Shown piece by piece: positions 26,520 to 38,384 of a DNA stretch of 64,000 nucleotides (positions are counted from its first letter, which is position 1; every line of letters begins with the position of its first letter). The stretch spans positions 1,054,001 through 1,118,000 of the forward strand of contig JADWOT020000005.1 of NCBI GenBank assembly GCA_036345935.2. Direction: 5' to 3'. Below the pieces are notes generated by a model. The model was not told the origin of the DNA, searched no databases, and saw only the letters and a program-made list of their open reading frames with translations. The stretch comes from Taenia hydatigena (taxonomy: Eukaryota; Platyhelminthes; Cestoda; Cyclophyllidea; Taeniidae). Made by a program: the position numbers and the translations under genes.

Positions 26520-27777
26520 AATCAGCAATGCTGATGGATATGCTACCTATACAAATTTCAAGAGGTCTGCTCAAAGGCGAAATCCATTTGATACAGACGA
26601 ATTTTTCTGAGCAGCCAACTGTAGTCTCAAATTATACGTTTCGCCCTACTGATGTAAGCGTGTCTGAAACTGACTCCAATCCCACAAAACACTATGTGAG
26701 ATTAACGACTCTCTCGTTGACGAAAAATTAAAGACCGAATTATTCTTTCGGCCCAAACATCCGTCTAGCAATCGATTTATCCGTCCAATTCTCTCTCATT
26801 TAATAACTTCCAACTTATGCAAGACTTATAATTCTGGCGATACTTGAAGACAAACGGATCTGAACGTAAGTCTACAACATATGCAGACGAAGGTCCCAAT
26901 CGAATATGAGAACTGCGGATGACCAAAGAAGGCTTGAATGGTAATATTTAACGTTCTAGCGGGTGTTTTTATTCTGCATCACATCAACCAAATCCAACGC
27001 CAGCTGCAGCTGAGACGCAGAAGGATATCCATCGCTGGAGGCGACAGGTTGTGATAAAAATGCGCTCTCTGGAGCAGCTGGGGATACCCCATTCCATACA
27101 CATCGCAGAGCTGAATGGAAGGATGACTGAGTTGCAGGTACAGATTGCTGCCCTTTGTCGGACTAATTCTTTAACCATCGATTCCGTATTACAATCACCC
27201 GTCCATCCATACTTCTTCAATCCAGATGCCTTGTTGTCTATTACTTGTTCATTAAACACTAATTGTAGTGTCAAACGTCAACTCAACTGTTCGTTTTCCC
27301 TCTACTTGGTAAAGCGGTGATCCCTCTAGCCAACTTACCCAGTGGATCTTTTTAGTTTTTTCTGTAATGCTTTTGATTTACTCGTGCTCTAAGTTTGCTC
27401 TGGTTGGTATTAGCTGCATGATAGACCCAGTTGCGTCTAGTATTTAGGACGTTCAGAACGATCAGTAATTGCCAACTCATCCAGCCAGCTTTCATTCATT
27501 TGCGCAATTCTTTGGATCTACGAAAGCTTCGGTCCCCTTACAGGTCTCTCCAGCTGGAAACACTGAGCTAGCGTCTAGTCTCTCAGCAAGGCTAAAGCAG
27601 TCATCAGAAAATATTTTACGCCGTGTAAAGGGGTCCTCACTTAGGCGCCCCTTAAATGATGAGGTCATGGTGGATGTTTTAAGGACACAGGGTCCTCAAA
27701 TGCGTACGAACAAGCGATGGAAGAGATGGCACAGACTTACTCGAATTTCCTCGAAGTGGAAGAATCGAATCTTCTGA
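26520..27777 (+). CDS. FN3 domain and C-terminal exons (unit 1, 3' end)
   Basis: Exon 26520-26653 (phase 1 in after cctcctcag, phase 0 out at GAT|GTAAGC) has an FN3 N half: strand B AMLMDMLP, then strand C GEIHLIQTN. Exon 27021-27137 (phase 0-0, out at CAG|GTACAG) has E strand VVIKMRSL and F strand SIHIAELNG. An earlier acceptor at 27003 would give a longer phase-1 version. Exon 27544-27777 follows cttacag in phase 0 and ends at TGA, with an AATAAA signal three bases later. Its charged, Ser-rich product has no membrane helix. Near 27690 a second frame opens (AYEQAMEEMAQTY, then LEVEESNLLIN), more protein-like than the one actually in phase, which suggests a small indel. Linkage to the 19.55 kb exons is inferred. 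Confidence 0.45.
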
Positions 27778-27778
27778 T

Positions 27779-27784
27779 CAATAA
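27779..27784 (+). promoter_or_regulatory. Polyadenylation signal AATAAA
   Basis: A canonical hexamer directly after the TGA of the exon ending at 27777. It would give a very short 3' UTR. If the alternative frame through 27690-27854 is the real one, the hexamer lies inside coding sequence and is fortuitous. Confidence 0.4.
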
Positions 27785-28225
27785 AGTTGCACTCCATTCC
27801 TACTCCTCGAATCCCCTTTCTTTCACGTCATTTGTGTCCGTTGATAGAGCTTGAAAACTTATTGATAATTTGTATTATTGCCTCAATCTTTTTGTCTTTA
27901 TCTGTTTTTTTGTGCATTGGAAGCTCATAAGCAGCCTTTCTTCCGCATAAATTGCAGCAAATGAAATTTCAACGAAAAGACAGATTTCTAGAGCCTTCCC
28001 TTTTCGTACCACCAATGCATTTGTATTCGTCGATCTTTTGTTGCCTGCTTTGGACGATTCGTGTCTTGTACTCCTCAACACCTGGCCGCATCTGTAAGTG
28101 AATGGACTACAGCGGTCGCCAAAGTGGGGTTAGAGCACGTTTTAAGATGGATGATACACAACACACGCACAAGTGCACATGCATAAGCGCCTGGTCATGC
28201 GCATACGCAAGTCGGTAATGTGCAT
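27785..28225. other. Intergenic stretch before the gap
   Basis: The alternative frame of the preceding exon stays open to TGA at 27852-27854. Nothing else is supported. Confidence 0.4.
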
Positions 28226-28325
28226 NNNNNNNNNNNNNNNNNNNNNNNNNNNNNNNNNNNNNNNNNNNNNNNNNNNNNNNNNNNNNNNNNNNNNNNNNNN
28301 NNNNNNNNNNNNNNNNNNNNNNNNN
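28226..28325. other. Assembly gap (100 N)
   Basis: Exactly 100 undetermined bases, the conventional size for a scaffold gap of unknown length. Sequence may be missing, including the 5' part of the next candidate exon. Confidence 0.99.
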
Positions 28326-28342
28326 TGCAGTCTGCAACACAG

Positions 28343-28458
28343 TTAATTTCGTTGAATACAGGCCAAAAAGGAACCGTCAACTCAAGATTAAAATCAACGC
28401 CTTTGCTCTGTTCGAAAATTGGTCGCTAAAGATAGGCACCTCAGATTTGCAACAGTAG
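28343..28458 (+). CDS. Possible FN3-like exon next to gap
   Basis: After caacacag a phase-1 frame runs 38 codons to TAG. It includes RQLKIKINAFALFENWS, which has the alternating hydrophobic pattern of FN3 E/F strands. There is no donor before the stop, and the gap hides the upstream context. A fragment or chance frame is possible. Confidence 0.25.
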
Positions 28459-29640
28459 GCGCACAGAAGGCAACCGATTCGTTTTAATAGGGAGAAGAAA
28501 ACATGCCATAAAAACCGCAAGACATGAACGTCGCTAGAAGTTAAGGATGTGATAAAGACAATCAGTCAAACGGCACTATATCCCATGATTGACGGCGGTC
28601 ATTTGTAGTCAGCAAGCAGAAAATCTCAAGAATGGAACGAAGACTACACGCAGTAATAAATTATTTCTCAGAGCGCGGGGCATGTGCAACCGCCTTCTTT
28701 TAAGTCAGCCACCCTCCACACCCATATCTTAAATGCTAGGTGCAAACGATTCAAATTATCACGCCATGACACCAAGTGCTATCATCCCTCAAAACCCAGT
28801 TAACCGCATTTTTAAAGGCGAGTTGTAGTGAAACAATACACGTAAAAAAATATGGGCGAAATTTTATTATCTTCCCGATGCATTCTTGAGATAAACTAAA
28901 AGTTGTTCAATGAACCACTGCAGCTTACATGGCACTTGCTTGTTTGGAAGAATTAAAGGGTTTTTCGTTCAGAAGGTCGCATAAAATTTGCTGACTTCTT
29001 TTTTAAGATATCTGTGGACTTGCGCTTATTCGCTTACCCTACTTGCACTACATTAGTGATGTTTGCTCCATTTGTCAATGTAGTGCACTTTTTGTTCTCA
29101 AAGTCCTCGTTAAAAGTCTGCGAGCAAAATAATATTTGTAGATTTTCTACCGTCTAGTCGATCTTTTCTGCGTGAACAAAGACAAAATTTAGTCTTAAAT
29201 CATTAGACCGCTGATATGTAAGATCTAGCATGCCACATTTATTCTCCATTATCAACGATGCCCTTGCATTTTTCCTCCAAATATACCTACAATTCCCAAT
29301 GGAGATAGGAATCACAAAGTGATCGCCTACACACCCCCTGCAAGTCCGGATTCTAAAAGCGGTAAATTGGTTTGCTTTTACCAAGTAGCCCTTCGCTTCT
29401 CTTACGTAACCAAGCTAAATAGCCGAGTAAATGATGCAACGCCTGGACACATTTCAGATGATCATACTTTTTCCATCTTATCATTCCTACTTGAGATACA
29501 GAATTAGACTTTGCATTCCTTTATATTCCACTACAGGCAATGCAATTCAACTCCTACCAACTGCAATTACATACGAATCATCGTATTTTACATCCCTCCA
29601 TATGAACACTTGGCGGTTTTCCCACACATTGGAAAATTGA
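28459..29640. other. No supported gene
   Basis: Several short frames, none with both splice sites and a domain pattern. Confidence 0.4.
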
Positions 29641-29644
29641 TGAG

Positions 29645-29704
29645 TGAATCACATAGGCAGCAATGTGACTTATAGAAGTCACATTGAACCCATCATGTGA
29701 TTCA
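29645..29704. repeat. Nested hairpins beside foldback
   Basis: An outer 10-bp stem (TGAATCACAT at 29645-29654 with ATGTGATTCA at 29695-29704) encloses a perfect 11-bp hairpin, CAATGTGACTT / AAGTCACATTG, at 29661-29686 with loop ATAG. It lies directly before the large foldback, so the two probably form one structured element. Confidence 0.75.
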
Positions 29705-29710
29705 TCACAC

Positions 29711-29871
29711 TTCGCATTTCTGGATCAAACCTAGCAGCTCTCCTGTCACAAGTTTTGGTAACAAAGCAGTGAGATACTTTGCCTTCATGGAACAAAGGCA
29801 GCATCTTTCTCACTGCTTTGTTACCAAAACTTGTGACAGGAGAGCTGCTAGGTTTGATCCAGAAATGCGAA
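29711..29871. repeat. Foldback element: perfect 64-bp inverted repeat
   Basis: Bases 29711-29774 and 29808-29871 are exact reverse complements (64 of 64), separated by a 33-base spacer that itself has a short stem (TGCCTT / AAGGCA). Mirror-image open frames exist on both strands only because the arms are complementary. It could be a foldback or MITE-type transposon, a small-RNA hairpin precursor, or a snap-back artefact of library preparation or assembly. No target-site duplication is evident at the arm ends. Confidence 0.9.
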
Positions 29872-31092
29872 AGCTCTAGACTGCACCTGACCATAAGCTG
29901 GGATGAAAGTAAATTTAAAGAATGCTTCGACGAAAAGAAATTCACATCACTGAAAATTTGCATTGTTTTATAAGCTTAACGTATGTGGAAATAATTAACT
30001 ATGTGGTATGCGCGAGCGCAAAATCGTGAGCATAGGAAGGTGATAGAAAGAGAATGCGAAATACAATATGGTGGAGCAGCGAATCGGCTAAAATTTTGAG
30101 GTGCATTAATGCATCTATCTAAATGTTTTAGGACCACTGCAAGATCTGGTGCGACAAAGTTTTAAGGTAAGAAGTCTCTGATTTCGCGTTAAGCAACTGC
30201 ATTGGCAGAGTTTTAAGCAATTGTGGGAAATGAGCATACTATGTGTGACCGGTAGAAGAACATTGTAAACGCGGTTTAAGACATAAAATACGGGAAGATA
30301 TTTTTGAAGAATCAAGAGGAAAAAAGGTGCAATGGATTATATAACGGTTTCAAAGTGACATCTCAAATGCATTTTGATAGAATTGCTAAATGTAGTTCTC
30401 GTTAAATTAACCTGGGCTCTCTGTGGGACGACTAAAGAAGACGACAGCATAGCTGATATCGGAGGGCTGAATGTGTTCCGCTGAACTTGTACAAGTTATG
30501 AATGCGTGTTTGACGGTAAGAGTCCTGTCTTTAACTTCAAGAGAGTGGCTGCTGAGGCAACACGACAATATGCACATCATTCTTCGAGCTCGAACGATTT
30601 AGTTTAATTCCAGATGAAATAAGCCCTTAGGTACGCGCGTTACGAGTTCTAATGCTTGCTATGCTTTTGTCGACCATTTGTTTTGAGAACGTGCAACATA
30701 TGACGTGAGTTAAGCAGGGTTGACCACCAGCTCCGATGTGCAATTTCGTCTTCAGTGAACCGAAAATGATTTCTTCATAACTTAAGCATTAGTTTGCAAT
30801 TAAGGACGCCTCATTTTGCCAGCAAAGTTGGTTGCCTAAACAACGAAATCCGCTTTCTAGATAATATAAATTACTTAGGGCAACAATAACGTAACGCAAA
30901 AGCCTTTGGGCGTATTCGCAGCAAAAGGGTTGAAGAGTGCACGCGCATTTACTCATGCAACCCATCACGAGATGCACGCGGCGTTTAATTCAAAGCGGAA
31001 TTTTAGGTCAAAATAACGACGTCTCATAGGGTGATTTGTGTGTGCATCGTTTGCATAAAAACGCTGTGGTCTGTGAATGCAAGATATTTACG
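29872..31092. other. No supported gene
   Basis: AT-rich DNA without exon evidence. It would hold the promoter of the unit starting at 31093; I see no clear core promoter motif. Confidence 0.4.
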
Positions 31093-32253
31093 ATGCTGAA
31101 GAACGTTCTTCGATTTAACCTCGTGATTTTGGTAGCCACCATGTGGGCTGTGGGAAGTGCTGTAGTGTACGGTATGCTTTGACTCTAACAAACATGTGCG
31201 AATAAGTGTTCGACAAATGGTGCTATTTGTCTCATTTACAGATTTCTCCTCCTAACCTCATGCTCCGCTTTAGGCCATAATGCAGGCATTAACTCACCCG
31301 CAGCTTTTATACCCTCTTACGCTCATTTCGCGCTATCATGACCTAAAGCCTGATGTGCATGCTGCACGGTCCCAAAGGGGAGTGATTTAGAATTGGCACT
31401 TCTGAGCAACCATTGTTTTTGTTTATTATTGCGCAGCGGTTACGTTAATTTTGCACCACCAGGCAGAACCATTCCTTCCCTCTTTAGTTAACATCTTACA
31501 CTTTTAGCATTCTCTGTTGATTTTTGAGCTACCTCTAAAATGCTACTCAAGAGGGCTGAAAGGATGCCCATCTACACTTTAGCCAATTAATAATTTTGCC
31601 CTTGCTAGTGAAATGGCTCACTGCGCCCTAATCGTGCTGGCTACCAAGCTGAGATGGCATGACTCCAAACAATTTGCACACTCGATATTAGCTAGCTGAC
31701 TATGAATGATGCGGCGCTGCAATGAGCATTAGCATGGGCCTTATAAGCTTCATGCAATGTATGGACGTTTATTTTTTTTAGTATTGCGCAGCATTTTTTT
31801 TTTGATGTTAATAGCGTAAAATATTGGAATACTTCCTGTTCATCACTACTATTTATATGGTTCTGTGCGCCAATTTCCGCCATTCAGCGGTTGTATAAGA
31901 AATTTTACTCCAACTGCGTCATTTATTGTTTCATTAAGCGACAAAGCAAAAAGAGAAAGGCGCGGTAAGCTCTTCACTTCCACCACACTTTAAATGGGGC
32001 GAAGTGGGTGCCAACTTCATCGAGTTGACTTGGGATCCTCAAGCTTTGGGTGAAAACTACGCGAGTGTAATTACTCTCTCTGCAGTAGGAATTACTGTCT
32101 ATTGGGCTGGGATGAACTATTCGCTCTTTCTCAATGGGTATCTTTATCTTGGTCGACTATTTCCCAGTTCAACCTACCTTGTTACTGCGCAAGGACTAAA
32201 GGATAAGAGCGTCGTTTTCACTTCCACCGAGACGATTGAAACAAAACCCTTTG
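31093..32253 (+). CDS. Signal peptide and first FN3 domain (unit 2, 5' exons)
   Basis: Exon 1 (31093-31171) starts at ATG and encodes a signal peptide: MLKNVLRF, then hydrophobic NLVILVATMWAVGSA. It ends in phase 1 at TACG|GTATGC. Exon 2 (31939-32253) enters in phase 1 after a pyrimidine-rich tract ending attaag and leaves in phase 1 at TTTG|GTAAGC, so the frame is exact. Exon 2 is one FN3 domain of about 100 residues: WGEVGANFIELTWDP (strand B with its core Trp), SVITLSAVG (C), and RLFPSSTYLVTAQG (E/F with the core Tyr), before a Thr-rich end. The signal exon plus phase-1 FN3 exon is the architecture known from cestode oncosphere antigens of the EG95/45W type; orthology is not claimed. The role is likely at the cell surface or secreted. 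Confidence 0.7.
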
Positions 32254-35071
32254 GTAAGCTGATGCGTGTGATTGCGGTGCACAAGCAAAGGATCAGTTTC
32301 GTCGTGGCACATTTTGTGTGATAGAGTAAAGGCATTAGTTGAATCTGCTGCTGTGAACTCGTTTCAAAGTTTGTTACGTTGCAGCTTATTATGCGTTATG
32401 CACATGTATTGCACGATATCTGTGTCAGCGCGTCTATTTTGCAGGATCTTAGAAAAGCCCTGGCGCAACCGGCGAAGCTTCGCGCATCTCGCGTAAGTTA
32501 GTGCAGATGTTTAGAAGCTTCTTCTGCTAGATGTCATCACAGCCATAACTTGTGACATTCGCAATGCCCTTTTCTCCACTTCAGGCTGCTATGAAGCATA
32601 GAGAACGCCGGTCGTCATTCATTCATGTCTGCTTAAATATAATGACACCCCTCATGTTTGCTAACGTCGCGACTGCAAATGTAACACTCTGCATTAATTT
32701 TGCTATTCTCGTCATCTTTAAAATAACAATGGATTCAATAAGCTTATTCATGCACTGTTCTCTCTACTGCGAAAGATAACTAAATCTTGCATGCAAGTTT
32801 TTTGATTCCAACACATCAGGCGCATGTCTCGGGCCCGCGTATAATTGAAGTGTAGTTAGGAGCGGTTGATCAAGGATTAATCTACTGGTTAGGGGATCCT
32901 TTAAAGTAAATATTATGTCATGGAGTGTGTTTTGGCCCTTCAAATTAAACTTGTGCATATTTAATCGTAAGGCGTGCACCGTGCGAACCAAGACTTGTCC
33001 TCCTTACCACTGCAGGCTGTCATGCACCAATGTGATCGAATTTATTTGCATCTTCACATGCACCTTTGCTGCGGATGTGCGGTCACCAGGTTGCCATTTT
33101 CTTGTATAATCGCGCGTTAAACTAAATACTGTTCGAAGTAGTTGGGGGAAATGTTATTGAACAGGCATGATTGAATTAATCACGCAGCACCACCTATAAA
33201 GTGTCCTTTTAGATAACCGCTTGAGAAATGGAAGTCATTTGGGAGCGAAAAGTGTGATTAGTTTTGTCATGTGCATCTAGAACCCCTCGAACTGCATGCA
33301 ATGTGTGTAGCAATCATATGAATGCATATTGAAGTCGTACATGGTGAACAGATATTCAGTAAAAGCATTGAGAAAGATTTTATACAACATTTACACATAA
33401 TTCCTCGAATTCGCTTTCTTGATATTAATAGTTTTGCCTTATATCATTTATCTTACAGCGCCGCGTCAGCAAATTTTATCATGAGTAAATGTCTTTGGCT
33501 TCTTGTCAGATTACAAAGACGTCTGAATCAACTATTATGTAAATCGAGGCACTTCACTTTAACAGCTCATGATCCATGATCCTACCACTGAGTGGGTTGG
33601 TTTGCTTTTTACTAGCAAGTCATCATGACCGCGTTTATTAACATTTACGGACGTAAGAAATGACATCCTTGTCATTATACACTCCAAAACGTATCTGCCA
33701 TGATGGCTCTCACTTCAAACTCATTATATTGGGCAAGATCCTCTGCGTGGTGAAGTGAACAGAAAACTAAAGCTATATCATTCTTGCATTGCTAATTCGA
33801 CTATGCGATGCTTACATGAAACCTTGTGCATTCACGTATCTTCTATGATAAGAGCAATGAGCGACTGCAGCAGATTCGGCCTTTTTAAAAACCACACTGA
33901 GCAGGCCAGATTTGAACGCGGTGAAATGCGATGGATGGCGTGGATCATAGCAGAAGGGAGCACGCAGTGAAGAATGTGTGCCCTAGCAAGCATGTTCGCA
34001 GCTGCTGCCATTCTACCCGACCATCAACAGCATCATTTTATCGATGATTTCTTGGTTGGTGTTCTCATCGTCACTTTTGCCCATTTGCCATCGTTGCATT
34101 CCTTGGTCGTTGGCCACAGCTCTCGCTGCCTATTGTTGGCATCCCTTTTATTTGACTCTCTTAGCTTTCCACATCATGCACTTTTCAAAATCAAAATGCC
34201 GTTGACCAAAATGAGAGAAGCGGCAACACACGGTTGTAGCAAGCAACCACGTAATTTTAAATGCAAAAGAAGGACAGGCAGATAAATCGGCAATGATTGT
34301 ACGTGAACCGCCTCAATTCTAGCAGAAATCAAACACTATCCTTTTAAGAGCATCTGTTTGGAGGATGCCCAAGCTATGAGCGCAAAACAGTTGAGCGCAA
34401 AATGGTGTCGTGGGAGTAGCGGGTCTTGAGTTTTAATAATTTTGGCACTAATAGGAACGCTGTCGATTTCAAGTTTTAGAGCGTGCACTGCCATAGGCGC
34501 ACTGACTAGCAGTTGAAGGACTAAGAGCTGATCGTCTTTAAGATGGAGGCATTCGAGTGCTAGTGCATTACGCATTCCAATGTGTGTTGAGCTGATGGAC
34601 ACTACGTTGCCGCCTACATGAAAAGGAGTCGTTGTCGTAGTGATCTAATCGGCAGCTCCGAGAGACTGATATACCTTCGATGACAGAGTCTGCATGAATG
34701 GTTTCTGTATACGACTGGCAATGGGGCTGCACCCCGACTAGGAACTGACAGCTTAGTGGGCACCAGGAAAGGGCAGACAAATATTGTATACTCAAAGTGA
34801 GTCGGTTCATAATGGGGGCAAGTAATACAAACCTCATCAATCACAGTCGGAGTAAAATGCTTTAATGAAGGAAAGTGTTCTTCCGAAACGACAAAGCACT
34901 GTATGAAATTACGCCTTATAAGTAATGCCGCACTACTAAGCTGTAAGTGTGTTTGCACTCTAACCCACATGAAGTGAATATGAAAAGGTAGGTGAAACCG
35001 TACATAAGCTTTTTACTCGCATTTTAGCTAGAAATGTTAATTTAGATGGAAATATAATTTTTGAAAACAAG
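32254..35071. other. Probable intron of unit 2
   Basis: No firm exon. Frames at 32575-32779 and 33322-33579 have FN3-like hydrophobic spacing (for example HLHIIP, then FALYHLSYS) but lack matched donors. A hydrophobic, His-rich frame at 33974-34285 and a 118-codon minus-strand frame at 34614-34970 are treated as chance. Confidence 0.35.
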
Positions 35072-35183
35072 GCCAGTTGTATAGCGGCTTGCAGCCTTCG
35101 ACCGTGTATTCAATCGATACTGCCTTGCCGCATGCGTTTGTCCAATCACTCAACTATCTCTTGTATATCCGATTGACTCGCAG
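35072..35183 (+). CDS. Candidate FN3 half exon (unit 2)
   Basis: Contains SGLQPSTVYSID, which fits the FN3 E/F signature (Leu-x-Pro-x-Thr-x-Tyr). The acceptor aacaag gives phase 1, matching the 32253 donor; ggccag would give phase 0. The donor CGCAG|GTATTC is good but leaves phase 2, which fits no neighbour, so the right boundary is doubtful. Confidence 0.35.
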
Positions 35184-35358
35184 GTATTCACCTCAAATTC
35201 ATCATGTACCCATCCATACAGCTCTTCAGCCATTTAGCAGTCCGTTCCACTTCCCATCACTTACAATCGACTCGTGTGTTGTTCAAGAAGTATATTGTGA
35301 CAACAGTTTTTTTCGTTTGTGCTGAAATACAATTCAGACATTATGCATAATGACCAAG

Positions 35359-35535
35359 GCAAAGTTCACCATTCATTTATCTGTGATTCCCGATCTATTG
35401 CTCTACAACGGAACAAGTGGCAGCGTTGACACTCTTGTGTGGTGCAATGCCGTTAATTCTAGAGAATGTGATCACCACACATGCTCCGATTATGTGCAGC
35501 GCGATAAAAGGTCCCAAATGATTTACTTTTTGGCG
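35359..35535 (+). CDS. Candidate FN3-like exon (unit 2)
   Basis: A 59-codon exon, phase 0-0, between accaag and GCG|GTAATG. Hydrophobic strands FTIHLSVIP, DTLVWCNAV and MIYFLA alternate with Cys-containing loops (RECDHHTC). This is compatible with a Cys-rich FN3 domain, but the core Trp/Tyr pattern is not convincing. Confidence 0.25.
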
Positions 35536-37909
35536 GTAATGTCCAGCACCACCCACTAACCGAATAGTGTCAATAAGCAGAGTTTTATTTCGCTCAGTAA
35601 CCCTATTTGATAATGAGCTCACAGTCTCGCCAATCCATCCCTTCGTGGTCAGCATGTCTAAGGGGGATGCTTCATTTTTATCTGTCTGCATTGATGCAGT
35701 TACTGCAGCTTAGCCTATCAACTCTACTGACTATTTATCTACTGGTTTAGCTTTATAGCATACATTTGATTCAATACCTCTCAATTTACTGGCTGTGTTT
35801 GGCAGCGATGCAGCCCTAGAACCATCCCTTCTTGCAGCTGAATTAACTCACCAAGTACTCCTTGATCAGTTTGTTCTCGGCTTAATTATTTGAATGTCAT
35901 CTTACACCGAGGTAAGTCGCCACCACCACCGCCTCAAGAGAAACACTTTGTTATTGTTCATCATCCTGCGCTGGCGCTCATAGTAGCAAAAGCGCCGTTG
36001 CCTGGTTTCGACCTGTCAGGCAATAAGGTCAGCTACATGCTAACTGACCTCTTTTGATTTGAGAAGACTCAATTCGACGGCAAAATTGCTTATTGCAAAA
36101 TTGCAAAATTGCAAATTGCTTCCTCTTCTTGTGCTTCGTTTCTTCAGAAATTGATCACCAGCAGGCACACTACTGGTCAGCAATCTTTGGTGAGTGCCTT
36201 AATTTGCCGCAAAATGTGTCACACCAGTAGTGGTCTTCATAATGCAGATGGAAAGGTTCTCAAAGAGAATTAGTGATTCAGTGCACCACTTTTTGAGCTA
36301 AGCCATGTTTGCGTTAACGTGGGTATTTAGGGATAGTGCATTATATGTGTGCATTAGGCAGCCATAAGCTGCAAATCAAGAATCATTAAGAGCTGAGACA
36401 ACACTATATTTCATACGTACTAATAAGTCAAATAAGGATTTGTGCATTAAAACGCACACTCCAGCTTGCATTCGAGTGATGTCGCAACGAGTTTGGTACA
36501 ATTAGCATCGAGGCCTGCAAAGCTCATTCCTTCCGCAGCCGTAATGTGGATCGAATTGTGCCTCAGTCCATAGTGAGTGATGTTTTCATTGGGGAGCAAT
36601 ATCAAGTTGTTCCCGAAGTAGCAGCAGGTAATTCATTTTCGGGCAGTCTAATTATGTCTGCGTAGCGCTCACCCAATTATTTGGCACCTCAGCTTAATTT
36701 AATGAGGTCAGAACCAACGTGACTCTGATCGAAGAATGCTTAAAGGAGGCACGTCTTAGCATTTGGTTCTTCGATGCTGTCGCAAGAAGGCCGTTGTTAA
36801 GTAAGTATTTCTGAGCAGGAATCTTCATCCACTACCAGAATTGTGGAATGTTTGCGCCTACCACTACGGAGTTAAAAGTGGTAAGAAGGAGTACTTTGAG
36901 ACTTATCTTGGCCTAATATAACCAATGTGTGACACCCGAGACTAGGATTAGTGATTGCACTTCCCAAAGAGCAACATTATGTCAGCAGTTAAACGCAAGA
37001 AAGCTAAATATTAAGTAAATCTCAACATTGTTCCTTGAAATATTGCGTGCAGATATTAAAATACATGAACATTGATGCAAATGTACAGCTTGTTAAGCGC
37101 TTATTCGCGTTTATAAAAGTCAAATAGTAAAAGGCAACATGTCGCGCACTTTATCTCTCCCGCAGCCTATGTGGTAGCGAAATTGACAAAACCCTTAGCT
37201 TTGTTAACTATGACGCGCAGAAATTTTCGCAAAATCTTTCGCGAATTTATTTTTCAATTCATTTGTTAAATTGAGGCGCTCCATTTTTACATACGTGTAC
37301 ATTTACACACAATTCAGAGAGCTCTTAAGCCATTATAACACAGCTTAGAACTTGAGCTCACTTCCTTATTCGACTTGCACTGCTACAAAATACCGCATTG
37401 ACCCAAGGGCTATGATTGAGGTGCATCCAGCTCAAATCGAATCCACCCTAATTCATTCTGCGTAACTGCTTTGTAGTGGACATCAACCCATAGTTGGCTG
37501 AGCGAACAGATAGAATACAAAAGAGCGATCGATCAATGGAACAATAGGAGATTGCTAATAATTGCTAATAAAGAACCACTGTCCTATTCAAAATTTTATG
37601 GTTGCTTCCTGGAGGCTCAATTTCAACCACTACTGAATCCTCAAAACTTTGTGAAGTCTAGTTAAAACTGTCTACTTTGCTGCGGCCACTGAAAACCTAA
37701 GACTGAGACTTATCCTTCATGTCGCATAACCTATCAGTGTCTCTCTAATGCCATTGCCGCCAGCAATGTTTTCACTCTACGCAAGACTTCAGGCAAATCT
37801 ATGTAAGATAAGCAAATGTTGAATGTTCAACACCTTATTGTAGACCCACTATGCTTTGTGAAGAAGACGAGGTAGAATGATTGCTGAAGGGATGCAAAGT
37901 TATCCAAAG
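35536..37909. other. Probable intron, no supported exon
   Basis: Contains small direct repeats (about three copies of attgcaaa at 36085-36120; two of attgctaata at 37552-37571). No gene seen. Confidence 0.35.
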
Positions 37910-38125
37910 TGAAGCCATCCTTAAAACATATTAGGCAAACTAAGTATTTGAAATTTGAGCAGATTATGGCTATGAAGGTCATTGCACGCATCACCAACAA
38001 GCAATATAATTCACAAAAATTTTCTGGTGATTCGCACGTCCCTCAGAAAGTGCTTTTTACAGATGGTCAAGCATGCCAGAATTGGTTTTGCAACGTGGCG
38101 CACACACAGATCACATGGCCCATAT
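37910..38125 (+). CDS. Candidate FN3 exon (unit 2)
   Basis: Phase 1-1 exon of 72 codons between ccaaag and ATAT|GTATGT. Strand-like segments are KYLKFEQI, MKVIARITNK, KVLFTDG and FCNVAHTQIT, with spacing like the first FN3 domain of the gene at 53417 (LKFSVSVTKV, then YLITTEM). The acceptor has a poor pyrimidine tract. Symmetric phase 1 supports a domain exon. Confidence 0.4.
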
Positions 38126-38180
38126 GTATGTTTCTAAGTGTCAGCTGATGGCGCATGAGTCCACGTTGGCTTGCTTACAG

Positions 38181-38384
38181 GTTTACCTAACGTTATCCAT
38201 CTCTCTTTTATCGTGGACAAAATGTAGAATTACTTGCTATCGTGGACTCCAAAAGCTAAATTTTATAATTACTCCTTATACTTACTTGTACGAGATTTAC
38301 TTCGTGTTTGTTGTCATTGCGCTCATCAAACAAGCAAATTCTAACGCCTTTTCCATAGAAGCTCATGAGAAATCTGCCGCTTCC
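38181..38384 (+). CDS. Candidate FN3 exon (unit 2)
   Basis: A strong acceptor (ttgcttacag) opens a 68-codon exon, phase 0-0, ending at TCC|GTATGT. It has VYLTLSISLLSW (strand B with Trp), CRITCYRG, then LNFIITPYTYLYEIYFVFVV, an FN3-like E and F strand. The very hydrophobic F strand could alternatively be a membrane helix. Phase 0 entry does not join to the exon at 38125, so one of the two may belong to a different isoform or be wrong. Confidence 0.4.

Noticed and set aside
29679..29973. Matching protein frames on both strands (for example WIKPSSSPVTSFGN)
   Set aside because: A trivial consequence of the perfect inverted repeat; no start, splice or domain support.
34614..34970. 118-codon minus-strand frame
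   Set aside because: Opposite to all supported exons here, no splice pattern, no domain.
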